A stretch of DNA of 64,000 bases from Myxococcota bacterium. GTDB taxonomy: Bacteria > Myxococcota_A > UBA9160 > UBA6930. The translations under genes were made by a program, and so were the position numbers. Positions 46,560 to 54,586 of the stretch are shown here, in pieces. The DNA is taken from the NCBI GenBank assembly GCA_028285625.1, contig JANQOX010000022.1, positions 62,001 through 126,000 on the forward strand, given 5' to 3'. Within the stretch, counting starts at the first letter, position 1, and every line of letters starts with the position of its first letter. The notes under the pieces were generated by a model. That model made no database searches, was not told where the DNA came from, and was given only the letters and a program-made list of their open reading frames with translations.

Positions 46560-46892
46560 ATGGATCAGTACGCCTGCATCATCCAAGCGGGGCAGACCGC
46601 CGACCAGCGGATCGAGCCGCTCGAGGCAGGCCTCCGGCGGCTGGCGCGCGAATTCTCCGGCGACGACCCGGCCGACGTCGGCATCCGTTGGACGCGTCAG
46701 CCCAAGGGCTGGGCCTGGACCGCGGGGCAACCCAGCACCTCGTCGATCGTGGTCCGCTCCGTGCCGGTCGGGTACGACGACGGCGAGCGCGAGCGGTTCC
46801 TACGCGCCGTGTGCGACCTCTGGGTCGAAGCAACCGGCTGCTCCATCGACGAGATCGTGGCCACGGCCTTCGACGGGCCGCTGCCGCTCTGA
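46560..46892 (+). CDS. tautomerase-like small protein lacking Pro1
   Basis: The 110-residue protein has the length and ending of a tautomerase-superfamily subunit (RERFLRAVCDLWVEATGCSI, DEIVATAFDG). It begins Met-Asp-Gln, so the catalytic N-terminal proline is absent. It is followed 19 bases later by a second tautomerase with Pro1. The two may form a mixed oligomer, or this one may have lost catalysis. The RNA start is unmarked except for an AGGAT. Confidence 0.65.
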   Translation: MDQYACIIQAGQTADQRIEPLEAGLRRLAREFSGDDPADVGIRWTRQPKGWAWTAGQPSTSSIVVRSVPVGYDDGERERFLRAVCDLWVEATGCSIDEIVATAFDGPLPL

Positions 46893-46911
46893 GAAGCGAG
46901 GTGCACCCAGC

Positions 46912-47301
46912 ATGCCCCTGTATCGATTCGCGGTTCGAGAGGGCCTCAGCAGCGAGGCGCAGCGCGCCCAGATTGCCAAGGAAGTCGTCCGGGTCCACTG
47001 CGGCGTCACGGGGGCGCCTCCGTCGTTCGTCCACGCCTTCTTCCAGGAGCGCACGGCCGAGGAACTCCCCGAGGGCCTGGCGGCCTTCGTGCTCGGGACG
47101 ATTCGCTGGGGTCGGACCGACGCTCAAAAGGCGGAGATCGTCTCCGACCTGAAGCGCAGCGTCGCGAGCACGCTCGGCCTCGACGAGGGCGAGGTTGGTG
47201 TCGTGACCGTCGACATCCCCTCCAAGTGGAACATGGAGGGCGGCACACTCCTCCCCGAGCCCGGCGAAGAGGCCGCGTGGCTGGAAGCGCACCGCTCCTG
47301 A
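46912..47301 (+). CDS. tautomerase family protein (cis-CaaD-like)
   Basis: The 129-residue protein starts Met-Pro-Leu-Tyr-Arg, leaving the catalytic Pro1 after Met removal. It has the features of the tautomerase_3 group: VREGLSSEAQRAQIAKEVVR, HCGVTGAPPSFVHAFFQER, IRWGRTDAQKAEIVSDLKR and the C-terminal MEGGTLLPEPGEEAAWL. Members tautomerise or dehalogenate small enols and vinyl halides. The gene pair with 46560-46892 appears to be one operon. Confidence 0.88.
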   Translation: MPLYRFAVREGLSSEAQRAQIAKEVVRVHCGVTGAPPSFVHAFFQERTAEELPEGLAAFVLGTIRWGRTDAQKAEIVSDLKRSVASTLGLDEGEVGVVTVDIPSKWNMEGGTLLPEPGEEAAWLEAHRS

Positions 47302-47346
47302 TGCGACACGAACGTTGACTCCTGCGCCCCCCTTGGGCCGCTGCGG

Positions 47347-47565
47347 TCACGACTCTCCGCGCTGGTAGCGCTCCAGTTCGTCGGCGTCGAAGCCCAGGTC
47401 GCCGTCGACCCAGTCGTCGCGCATGGCGGCGTCGAGTTCGGGTTGCGAGAGTGCCCGGCCGAGCATCTGGCGGCAGAGCCGGTCGAGGAGGCCCGTGTCG
47501 CGCGACGCGCGTCGGGCGAGCCACATGGCGACCTTCGCCCGCACCTCTTCGCTTCGGCGGCTCAC
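47347..47565 (-). CDS. small protein coupled to the molybdopterin oxidoreductase
   Basis: A 72-residue charged, helical protein (SEEVRAKVAMWLARRASRDT, LSQPELDAAMRDDWVDGDLG) whose GTG start (47565) overlaps the stop codon of the upstream molybdoenzyme gene as GTGA. The overlap and conserved codon pattern make it a real gene. I do not recognise it; the position suits a small subunit or a cofactor-insertion helper. Confidence 0.6.
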   Translation of the reverse strand: MSRRSEEVRAKVAMWLARRASRDTGLLDRLCRQMLGRALSQPELDAAMRDDWVDGDLGFDADELERYQRGES

Positions 47566-49814
47566 GACGCGCCCTCGGGCGGTGCGTCGAGGCGGTCGAT
47601 GCGACACGGAATGCCCTTCAGGTGCGGAATGCCCTGCTCGCGGTCGAGGAAGTCCTCGTCGTCCGGGCAGAGCTGCGCGTCGGCATGCGCCAGCGCGCCG
47701 GAGAGATGGCCGAGCCCCTGCTTCATCTCGGGCTTCCACCAACCGTGCGGGATGCGCACGAGCCCGTCGGGCATCGCCTCGCGCACTCCCACGCGGATCG
47801 CGATCTTGCCCGTGCGATTCGAGACCTGCGCCCAGTCGCCCTCCGCCACCCCGTACTCCGCTGCCGTCCGGGCACTCACGTAGAGCACCGGCTCGGGCTT
47901 GCGCGAACGCAGCTCGGGCACGTGTCGCTGGCCGGTCTGGAAGAACTCGTCCTCGCGTACGCCTGTGAACATCATCAGCGGGTGCTCGGGGTCTCGGGGC
48001 GGATCGTCGCGAAAGTAAGGTAGAGAGTCGAAGCCGAGGTCTCGCAGGATCGACGATTCGAGCTCGACCTTGCCGCTCGGCGTCGCGAACCCGGTCTTCT
48101 CGTACTTCCGGTACGCCGTGGGCCCGAAGTAGACCTCGTGCGTGGTCGAGAACGCGTCCCAGTCCATGCCCGTCCCGACCAGTCGCTCGTCGTAGAAGGA
48201 CTCGAGGCTTTCCCACGGCACCACCTCGGGCCTGCCCAACGCCGTCGCGAGGCGCTTCCAGAACGAGAAGGTGCTCTCGCACTCCCCGGGCGGCTCCATC
48301 GACTTCTGCGAGGGTCGCACCATCGACGCCCATCCGAAGGCGTCGTGCAGCCACGGCCTCTCCAGCCAGCTGTCCCCCGGCAGGACGTAGTCGGCGAGCT
48401 GCGCGGTGGGCGTCATGAACTGCTCGTGGACGACGATCAGGTCCTGGTTGAGCATGCCCTTCAGGATGAGCGGCATGTTGGCGTAGCTCAGCAGGGTGTT
48501 GTTGCCGAGGGCGAAGAAGGCCTTCACCGGGTAGGGGCCCTCCCCCGCCATCGCCCGGAACGTGGCCGAGGGGTTGGCCATGAAGCAGCCCGTGACCTGG
48601 TTGGCGTATTCATGCCCCCAGACCCGCTTGGTGTGCTCGCGGACCGCCTTCTGACCGCGGTAGGTGAAGGCCGGATGCGTGTCCGATCCCAGCTGCTTGG
48701 CCTTCTGTGCCTCGGGCAGCACCTCGTGCATCTCGATCGTCGACTCCGGGACGACGTCGGGGTTGAAGCCCTGGAGCAGCTCGCCGCCGGGAACGTCGAG
48801 GTTTCCGCAGACGGCTCGCAGGATGCTGTGCAGCCGGATCGCCGAGGTGCTGTTGCGCTGCATGTCGGTGATCGGCGTCCAGGGAATGATCGAGGGACCC
48901 GAGGTGGCGTACATGCGCGCCGCCTCGCGGATGCTCCCGGCATCGCAGCCCGTGATCTCGGCGACCCGCTCGACGGGATACGCCGCCACCCGCTCGCGAA
49001 GGGCTTCGAAGCCGACGGTCCAGTTGGCGACGAAGTCCTCGTCGTAGAGGCCTTCTTCGAGAATCACGTTCAGCCAGCCGAGGCACATGGCGGCGTCGGT
49101 GCCCGCGCGCAACGGGAGCCACAGGTCTGCGCGATCGGCATTCGAGCTGCGCCGCGGGTCGAGCACGATCAGCTTCGCCCCGCGCGCCTGGGCCCGGCGG
49201 ATCTGGTTGTAGATGGGAACCCAGCTGTGGCGCCGCGGATTGTGGCCGAACAGCACGATGCAGTTCGTGCTCGAGAAGTCGGAGAAGGGGAACCACCCGT
49301 AGGTCAGGCGGTTGATCGCCGCGGTGTTGCCGGCGCAGAGCGCGACGCCGCTGATCCAGTTGGGTGAACCCACATGGTTCATGATCCGGCGCCCGAGACC
49401 GTGGTCGGTGGCCGTGTTCCATTGGCTCGTCGACACCGCCCAGGCCTCGGGCCCGTGGCGGTCGATGACCCCCTGCAGCCGCGCGCCGATGTCGGTCATC
49501 GCTTCGTCCCAGGTGACGCGCTCCCACTGGCCCGAGCCGCGCTCGCCCACGCGCTTGAGCGGGTGCATCAGGCGATCCGGGTGGGCGAACGCCTTGGGGG
49601 CGACGATGCCCTTCATGCAGATGTTGTCGCGGAAGAGCGGGTTCTCGCTGGATCTCACCCTCACGACGCGACCCCGATCGATCTCGGTCACGACGCTGCA
49701 CGAGATGTCGCAGGTGCCGCAGAGAGTCTGGCGCGTCTCGAGCCCACGACGCCCTTCGGCCGGTGTCCGCAGGCCGGACGTCTCGTTGGGGTCGATCGTG
49801 TAGTTGGAGGGCAT
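47562..49814 (-). CDS. molybdopterin oxidoreductase (DMSO reductase family)
   Basis: The 750-residue protein has an N-terminal [4Fe-4S] motif C32-x2-C35-x3-C39-x26-C66 (TLCGTCDISCSVVTEIDRGR) and then the DMSO-reductase-type domains: VTWDEAMTDIGARLQGVID, NCIVLFGHNPRRHSWVPIYN and VLDPRRSSNADRADLWLPLR for bis-MGD binding. The C-terminal cofactor domain follows with HPLMMFTGVREDEFFQTGQR. There is no Tat signal, so it is probably cytoplasmic. Subfamily features resemble short formate-dehydrogenase/thiosulfate-reductase-like catalytic subunits; no electron-transfer partner is adjacent. A TetR gene is upstream on the same strand. Confidence 0.92.
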   Translation of the reverse strand: MPSNYTIDPNETSGLRTPAEGRRGLETRQTLCGTCDISCSVVTEIDRGRVVRVRSSENPLFRDNICMKGIVAPKAFAHPDRLMHPLKRVGERGSGQWERVTWDEAMTDIGARLQGVIDRHGPEAWAVSTSQWNTATDHGLGRRIMNHVGSPNWISGVALCAGNTAAINRLTYGWFPFSDFSSTNCIVLFGHNPRRHSWVPIYNQIRRAQARGAKLIVLDPRRSSNADRADLWLPLRAGTDAAMCLGWLNVILEEGLYDEDFVANWTVGFEALRERVAAYPVERVAEITGCDAGSIREAARMYATSGPSIIPWTPITDMQRNSTSAIRLHSILRAVCGNLDVPGGELLQGFNPDVVPESTIEMHEVLPEAQKAKQLGSDTHPAFTYRGQKAVREHTKRVWGHEYANQVTGCFMANPSATFRAMAGEGPYPVKAFFALGNNTLLSYANMPLILKGMLNQDLIVVHEQFMTPTAQLADYVLPGDSWLERPWLHDAFGWASMVRPSQKSMEPPGECESTFSFWKRLATALGRPEVVPWESLESFYDERLVGTGMDWDAFSTTHEVYFGPTAYRKYEKTGFATPSGKVELESSILRDLGFDSLPYFRDDPPRDPEHPLMMFTGVREDEFFQTGQRHVPELRSRKPEPVLYVSARTAAEYGVAEGDWAQVSNRTGKIAIRVGVREAMPDGLVRIPHGWWKPEMKQGLGHLSGALAHADAQLCPDDEDFLDREQGIPHLKGIPCRIDRLDAPPEGAS

Positions 49815-49843
49815 GGGCGTTCCTTTCGAGCCGGTCGCTCGGC

Positions 49844-50476
49844 TCAGCGCGCCGCGTCGGCGGACCCGGCACGGCCGGGTTGGCGTTCGCGAGCGAGTTC
49901 GATCAACAACTCGATGACGTCACGCTCGTGCTCGACGGGTTCCCCGCCCGGAGACGTCGCGCGGCCGAGCGCGAGCCCGATGGTGGCCTCGAACGCGAGC
50001 CGATAGAAGCGGAAGAGCGCCGGGTCGGACTCGAGTCGCTTCGCCAGCTTCGGGTTGGCGCTGGGCTCGAACAGCGTGCTCAGCCGCGCGATGGCAGGCG
50101 CAAGCGCCACCCCGAGCTCGGGATCGTTCCGGCTGGCCATCCACAGCTCGATCACGGCCTTGAAGTCGGGATGCTGGATGCGCGCCCAGCCCGAGCGGAC
50201 CATGTCCTCGAGCGAGGCGTCTCCCGCCTCTTCGGCCCGGACGCTCGAGAACCCCCGGTAGAGCTCCTCGAGAACGTCGAGGAAGAGCGCAGCCATGCCG
50301 TCGTAGTGGTGGTTGTAGGCACCGCGCGTGACGCCGGCGCGCGCGCAGACCTCGACGGTCGTCGTCTGGGCGAACCCGCGTTCTACCAGACTGCCGACGG
50401 TGGCCTCGACCAGGCGAGCCCGGGTCTGTGCGGATCGGGCGGCCTGGGTGCGGGGCGTTCGAGGGGGCGTGGACAT
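49844..50476 (-). CDS. TetR-family transcriptional regulator
   Basis: The 210-residue protein has the TetR helix-turn-helix (RARLVEATVGSLVERGFAQT, VEVCARAGVTRGAYNHHYDG) and a helical ligand domain. It is divergent from hemN, with a strong inverted repeat between them, and the molybdoenzyme gene follows it after 29 bases, so it may control both. ATG 50476 was preferred; an upstream start adds 13 residues from the operator region. Confidence 0.9.
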   Translation of the reverse strand: MSTPPRTPRTQAARSAQTRARLVEATVGSLVERGFAQTTTVEVCARAGVTRGAYNHHYDGMAALFLDVLEELYRGFSSVRAEEAGDASLEDMVRSGWARIQHPDFKAVIELWMASRNDPELGVALAPAIARLSTLFEPSANPKLAKRLESDPALFRFYRLAFEATIGLALGRATSPGGEPVEHERDVIELLIELARERQPGRAGSADAAR

Positions 50477-50504
50477 GGAAGAGCGATCCCGACGGGTTGT
50501 ACCA

Positions 50505-50539
50505 GATAGATACATACACCAATGTACCTATCTTGCCAA
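50505..50539. promoter_or_regulatory. promoter and operator between tetR and hemN
   Basis: On the minus strand TTGGCA (50539-50534), 17 bases and TATGTA (50516-50511) make a good promoter for the tetR gene. GATAGATACAT (50505-50515) and ATGTACCTATC (50522-50532) form an inverted repeat matching at 10 of 11 positions around a 6-bp centre, covering the -10 region and spacer. It fits a TetR autoregulatory site and could also affect hemN. Confidence 0.7.
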
Positions 50540-50617
50540 CCTCGACCTCCTCGCCTGCCCCTGCGGCGCGCCCACGGGTAACCTCGTCTCGCGACCCACC
50601 TCGAGACAGGCAGGCCC

Positions 50618-51973
50618 ATGACCTCGGAGAACCTTCTCCAGAAGTACGCGACCTCGGCGGTGCCCCGGTACACGAGCTACCCGACGGCCCCGCACTTCTC
50701 CACCGACCTGTCGCCCGAGACCTGCCGCGGGTGGCTCGAACGGGTCGACCCTTCGGAACCCGTTTCGCTCTACCTCCACCTGCCCTTCTGCCGCGAGGTC
50801 TGCTGGTACTGCGGCTGCAACATGCGGCTGGCCGCGCGCTACGAACCCGTGGCCGCCTACGTCGAGACCCTGCTGCGCGAGATCGATCTCGTCTGCGGGT
50901 TCCTGCCCGGACCGATCGAGATCGCACACCTCGCCTTCGGCGGCGGCACACCCACGGTGCTCGAACCCGACGACCTCGAGCGGGTCATGTCGGCGCTTCG
51001 CAGCCGCTTCCGCCTGGCGCCCGGCGCCGAGCTCTCCATCGAGAGCGACCCGCGCACCCTCACCGACGCCATGAGCGAGCGCATCGGCAAGCTGGGTTTC
51101 ACGCGAGCCAGCTTCGGCGTCCAGGAGTTCGACCCGAAGGTCCAGGAGGCCATCCACCGTATCCAGCCGCCCGACGTCGTCGCCCACGCGATCGGCGGCC
51201 TGCGGCGGGCGGGCGTGCGTCACATCAACATCGACCTGATCTACGGGCTTCCGCATCAGACGGTCGCGTCCCTCACGCGCTCGATCGCCACCTGTCTCGA
51301 GATGCGCCCCGATCGGGTGGCCCTCTTCGGTTATGCGCACGTACCGTGGATGGCCAAGCGGCAGCGCATGATTGCCGAAGACGCGCTCCCCGGTCCGGAA
51401 GAACGCGCCGACCAGGCAGCATCGGCTGCCGAGGCCCTGATCTCGGCCGGCTACCAGGCCATCGGGCTCGATCACTTCGCACGCGAGGACGACACACTCG
51501 CGGTGGCGGCACGAAACGGCGAGCTGCACCGAAACTTCCAGGGCTACACGACCGATCGGGCGCGCACGCTGCTCGCACTCGGAGCCACCTCGATCGGTCG
51601 CACGCCGGAGGGCTACTTCCAGAACGAGCCCGTCCCGGCCGCGTGGACCCAGGCCATCGAGGCCGGCCGCCTGCCCGTCGCCAAGGGCATCGCACTGACC
51701 GCGGATGACTCGCTGCGGGCGCACGTGATCGAGCGGATCATGTGCGACGCCGAGATCGATCTCGAAGCGGCGGGCCACCAGTTCGGGCAACCCGACGACT
51801 GGAGCGCCGACGCGCTCGAGCAGCTCCGAGACATGGCCGAAGACGGCCTGATCACGCTCGACGGCGGGCACTTGAAGCTCTCGGAGGAGGGACGTCCCCT
51901 GGTCCGCGTCGTCGCCGCGGCTTTCGATCGCTACCTGGCGCGCAACAAGGCTCGCCACTCGGTGGCGATCTGA
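50618..51973 (+). CDS. hemN: oxygen-independent coproporphyrinogen III oxidase
   Basis: This radical-SAM enzyme converts coproporphyrinogen III to protoporphyrinogen IX without O2. The 451-residue protein has the HemN signature YLHLPFCREVCWYCGC, where CxxxCxx(C) binds the [4Fe-4S] cluster and the extra Cys follows, then IAHLAFGGGTPTVLEPDDLE, GVQEFDPKVQEAIHRIQP and DLIYGLPHQT. The C-terminal HemN domain is complete. The length matches HemN and not the shorter HemW. It is followed, with a four-base CTGA overlap, by a protoporphyrinogen-oxidase-like gene, the next pathway step. Confidence 0.95.
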   Translation: MTSENLLQKYATSAVPRYTSYPTAPHFSTDLSPETCRGWLERVDPSEPVSLYLHLPFCREVCWYCGCNMRLAARYEPVAAYVETLLREIDLVCGFLPGPIEIAHLAFGGGTPTVLEPDDLERVMSALRSRFRLAPGAELSIESDPRTLTDAMSERIGKLGFTRASFGVQEFDPKVQEAIHRIQPPDVVAHAIGGLRRAGVRHINIDLIYGLPHQTVASLTRSIATCLEMRPDRVALFGYAHVPWMAKRQRMIAEDALPGPEERADQAASAAEALISAGYQAIGLDHFAREDDTLAVAARNGELHRNFQGYTTDRARTLLALGATSIGRTPEGYFQNEPVPAAWTQAIEAGRLPVAKGIALTADDSLRAHVIERIMCDAEIDLEAAGHQFGQPDDWSADALEQLRDMAEDGLITLDGGHLKLSEEGRPLVRVVAAAFDRYLARNKARHSVAI

Positions 51974-53160
51974 GTCGCGACGCACCCCACGCCGACCTCG
52001 CCGTCGTCGGCGGCGGCATCAGCGGTCTCAGCCTCGCGTTCTTCGCGGCGCGCGACGGCAAGCGCGTCGTCGTGATCGAGCGCGAGGCCGCCGTCGGCGG
52101 TTGTCTCGGATCGGCCCGCACCGAGACGGGTTTCTGGCTCGACCTCGGCGCGCACACCGCGTACAACTCCTACGGCGGCTTCATCGAGATCCTCGAAGCC
52201 TGCGGGCTGATGGATCGGCTCGTTGCGCGCGAGAAAGCCCCCTTCAAGCTGCTCGAAGAGGGGCAGCGCGTATCGATCCCCAGCGCCCTTCGCTACGTCG
52301 AGCTGCTCACCCACCTGCCTCGCGGGCTGTTCGCGAAGCGCGCCGAGACCACGGTGGCGGAGTACTACGGCGGCCTCGTCGGCCCCCGCAACTACGAGCG
52401 CGTGCTGCGGCCGATGCTGTCGGCCGTACCCTCGCAGCCGGTCGACGACTTCCCGGCGACGGCGCTCTTCAGGACGCGTCCGCGGCGCAAGGACGTGCTG
52501 CGCAGCTTCAGCATCGAGGGCGGCCTGCAGACGGTGGCCGCCGCGATCGCCGCGCGCGACGGGATCGAGGTCGTGACGGGGACGCAGGTCGACCGCCTCG
52601 ACCGCGACGGCGATGGGTTCGTGGTCTGCGCCGGCGAGAGGCGCTGGACGGCCTCGGCGGCCGCCGTCGCGCTGCCGCCGCCGGGCGCGGCGGACGTGCT
52701 CGCAACGGGGTTTCCCGACCTCGCGAAGGCGATCCAGGCGATCGAGTCGACGCCGGTCGAGACCGTGGGCGTCGTCGTCGCCGCCGACCGGATCGACCTC
52801 GAGCCCCTGGCGGTTCTCGCCGCGCGCGACGAGCCTTTCACCGCGTTCGTGTCGCGCGACGTCGTGCCCGACCCGCGGTTCCGCGGCTTCGCATTCCACT
52901 TCCGACCGGGCCGATCGCAAGTCGAGAAGCTCGCGAAGATCAGCGAGGTGCTGGGTGTCGCACGGTGCGACCTGCTCGAGATCTTCGAGCGCGAAGTCGT
53001 ACTGCCCTCCCCCGCGCGCGGGCACGAGGTCCGAGTGGCTGCGGTCGAAGCCCAGGCCCGCGCCGCCGGCGTGGCCCTCGCCGGCAACTACTTCGAGGGC
53101 ATGGCCATCGAAGACTGTGTGGCGCGCAGCCGCGCACTGGCTGAGGGCCTGGGCGCGTAG
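51970..53160 (+). CDS. protoporphyrinogen oxidase-like flavoprotein with probable CTG start
   Basis: The 396-residue protein begins with the FAD-binding LAVVGGGISGLSLAFFAARD and shows EREAAVGGCLGSARTETGFW, FSIEGGLQTVAAAIAARDGI and a C-terminal ALAGNYFEGMAIEDCVARSR, as in HemY-type protoporphyrinogen oxidases / amine-oxidase flavoproteins. There is no ATG, GTG or TTG between the hemN stop and the FAD motif; CTG 51970 overlaps the hemN TGA as CTGA and gives the shortest sensible N terminus. It would oxidise protoporphyrinogen IX to protoporphyrin IX at the membrane. Assignment to HemY rather than another flavin oxidase rests on the hemN neighbour. Confidence 0.85.
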   Translation: MSRDAPHADLAVVGGGISGLSLAFFAARDGKRVVVIEREAAVGGCLGSARTETGFWLDLGAHTAYNSYGGFIEILEACGLMDRLVAREKAPFKLLEEGQRVSIPSALRYVELLTHLPRGLFAKRAETTVAEYYGGLVGPRNYERVLRPMLSAVPSQPVDDFPATALFRTRPRRKDVLRSFSIEGGLQTVAAAIAARDGIEVVTGTQVDRLDRDGDGFVVCAGERRWTASAAAVALPPPGAADVLATGFPDLAKAIQAIESTPVETVGVVVAADRIDLEPLAVLAARDEPFTAFVSRDVVPDPRFRGFAFHFRPGRSQVEKLAKISEVLGVARCDLLEIFEREVVLPSPARGHEVRVAAVEAQARAAGVALAGNYFEGMAIEDCVARSRALAEGLGA

Positions 53161-53244
53161 CACCACGCGTCTCGCGCGGGTTGGTTGTAGGGCTTCTTCG
53201 GCTATGGGAACCTCTCTTCAACGAAACGACCGGGGAGCACGCAC

Positions 53245-54483
53245 ATGGAGAGGTTCGTCGACCTGGGCGTCTCGTTCTTCGACGAGGGCTTCACCCTCGA
53301 CCCCCAGCCGTATCTGAAAGAGCTCCACCAGCGCGACGACATCCTCGGCTTTCATGCCGATGGCATGAACTTCGTCTCCGACTTCGAGTACGCGAGCAAG
53401 GTGATCGTGAGCCGGAGCATCCGCCGCGAGATCGTGGCGAATCCGGAGATCGAGGCGCGCGAAAAGGAGTGGGCGGTACGCTTCCCCAATCGCGCGAAGA
53501 GCGCCCAGCTCATGTACTCCGCCATGGAGACCGGGCAGCCCGACTTCAAGGTCAAGCGCGTGCTCCAGGCGTTCCTCGACGACGCGAGCGAGCAGGTCGA
53601 GGGTTCTCACTTCCGCAGCCTGTTCACCAAGCTCTCTGGAACGGGCCGCGTCGACGACTACGTCGAGTCGATCCTGACGCTCCCGCTGCGCATGATGCTC
53701 GAGATCTGCGGCATGCCCGCCAGCGAGCGCGAGCTCCTCGACCTGAACGCCGCCGGGTACGACTTTCTCAAGGCGTTCGACAACTACATCCACATCGACG
53801 AGGCGCAGCTCGAAGCCGCCGACGCGGCCCTGGTTCGCGTCTGGCGCTTCGTCGAAGAGGGCCTCGAACGCGCCGCCGCCGACGCACCGGTGCGACGACT
53901 CGCCGACGACCTTCGGCACCTGGGACTCGACGACGAGACCATCCGCGTGAACCTCGGCGGCATCCTGATCATCTCGCTCAGCAACACGGCCGGCATGTCG
54001 TCGGCCTTTCTGCTGCGGAACCTGCTGCGCTACCCCGACGTACGGCGAACGCTTGCCCAAGACCCTGCGCTGACCCAGCGGGACGATGTGATCATGGAGT
54101 TCCTGCGGCGGGACAACCACGTGAAGGCGCTGTCGCGGCAGGTGCACGACGATTGCCAGATCGGCGAATTCACCATGCGTCGGGGCGAGTCGCTCAACAT
54201 CTTCTTCCCGGGGCTGAACCTCGACCCCACCCAGTGGGCCGATCCCCTTCGCATCGACTTCTCGCGACGCTTCACGGGAACGAACAACTGGATCTTCGGC
54301 GGCGCCACCTACGTGTGCATCGGCCGCAAGCTCGGAATCGAGATCATGAAGGTGATCCTGGCCGGCCTCGTCGCGCACCTCCCCGAGCAGGCGCACCTGA
54401 TCGAGGACGAGATCGAGGTCGATGGGGACTGGGTCGTCGAGCGGATCATCCGGAAGATGCCCATCTCGCTGGGGAGCGCGTAG
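53245..54483 (+). CDS. cytochrome P450 with atypical I helix
   Basis: The 412-residue protein has the heme-binding loop NNWIFGGATYVCIGRKLGIE with Cys358 as ligand and the ExxR pair at Glu285/Arg288 (EFLRRDN). The I-helix oxygen-activation motif, normally AGxD/ET, reads NTAGMSSAF at residues 247-255, so both the acid and the Thr are Ser. This could impair the usual proton relay or indicate peroxygenase-like or different chemistry. The ribosome binding site is GGGGAG seven bases before ATG 53245. No ferredoxin gene is adjacent. The SDR gene follows. Confidence 0.92.
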   Translation: MERFVDLGVSFFDEGFTLDPQPYLKELHQRDDILGFHADGMNFVSDFEYASKVIVSRSIRREIVANPEIEAREKEWAVRFPNRAKSAQLMYSAMETGQPDFKVKRVLQAFLDDASEQVEGSHFRSLFTKLSGTGRVDDYVESILTLPLRMMLEICGMPASERELLDLNAAGYDFLKAFDNYIHIDEAQLEAADAALVRVWRFVEEGLERAAADAPVRRLADDLRHLGLDDETIRVNLGGILIISLSNTAGMSSAFLLRNLLRYPDVRRTLAQDPALTQRDDVIMEFLRRDNHVKALSRQVHDDCQIGEFTMRRGESLNIFFPGLNLDPTQWADPLRIDFSRRFTGTNNWIFGGATYVCIGRKLGIEIMKVILAGLVAHLPEQAHLIEDEIEVDGDWVVERIIRKMPISLGSA

Positions 54484-54586
54484 CTGCAGGCCTTCGACCA
54501 GCTGCTGACGCTGTCCGAGCTCGTCCTGGGTCGCCCGGACGAGACACCGCCCCCACCCACCCCCCAAGATGCGACGGAGACCCGAC

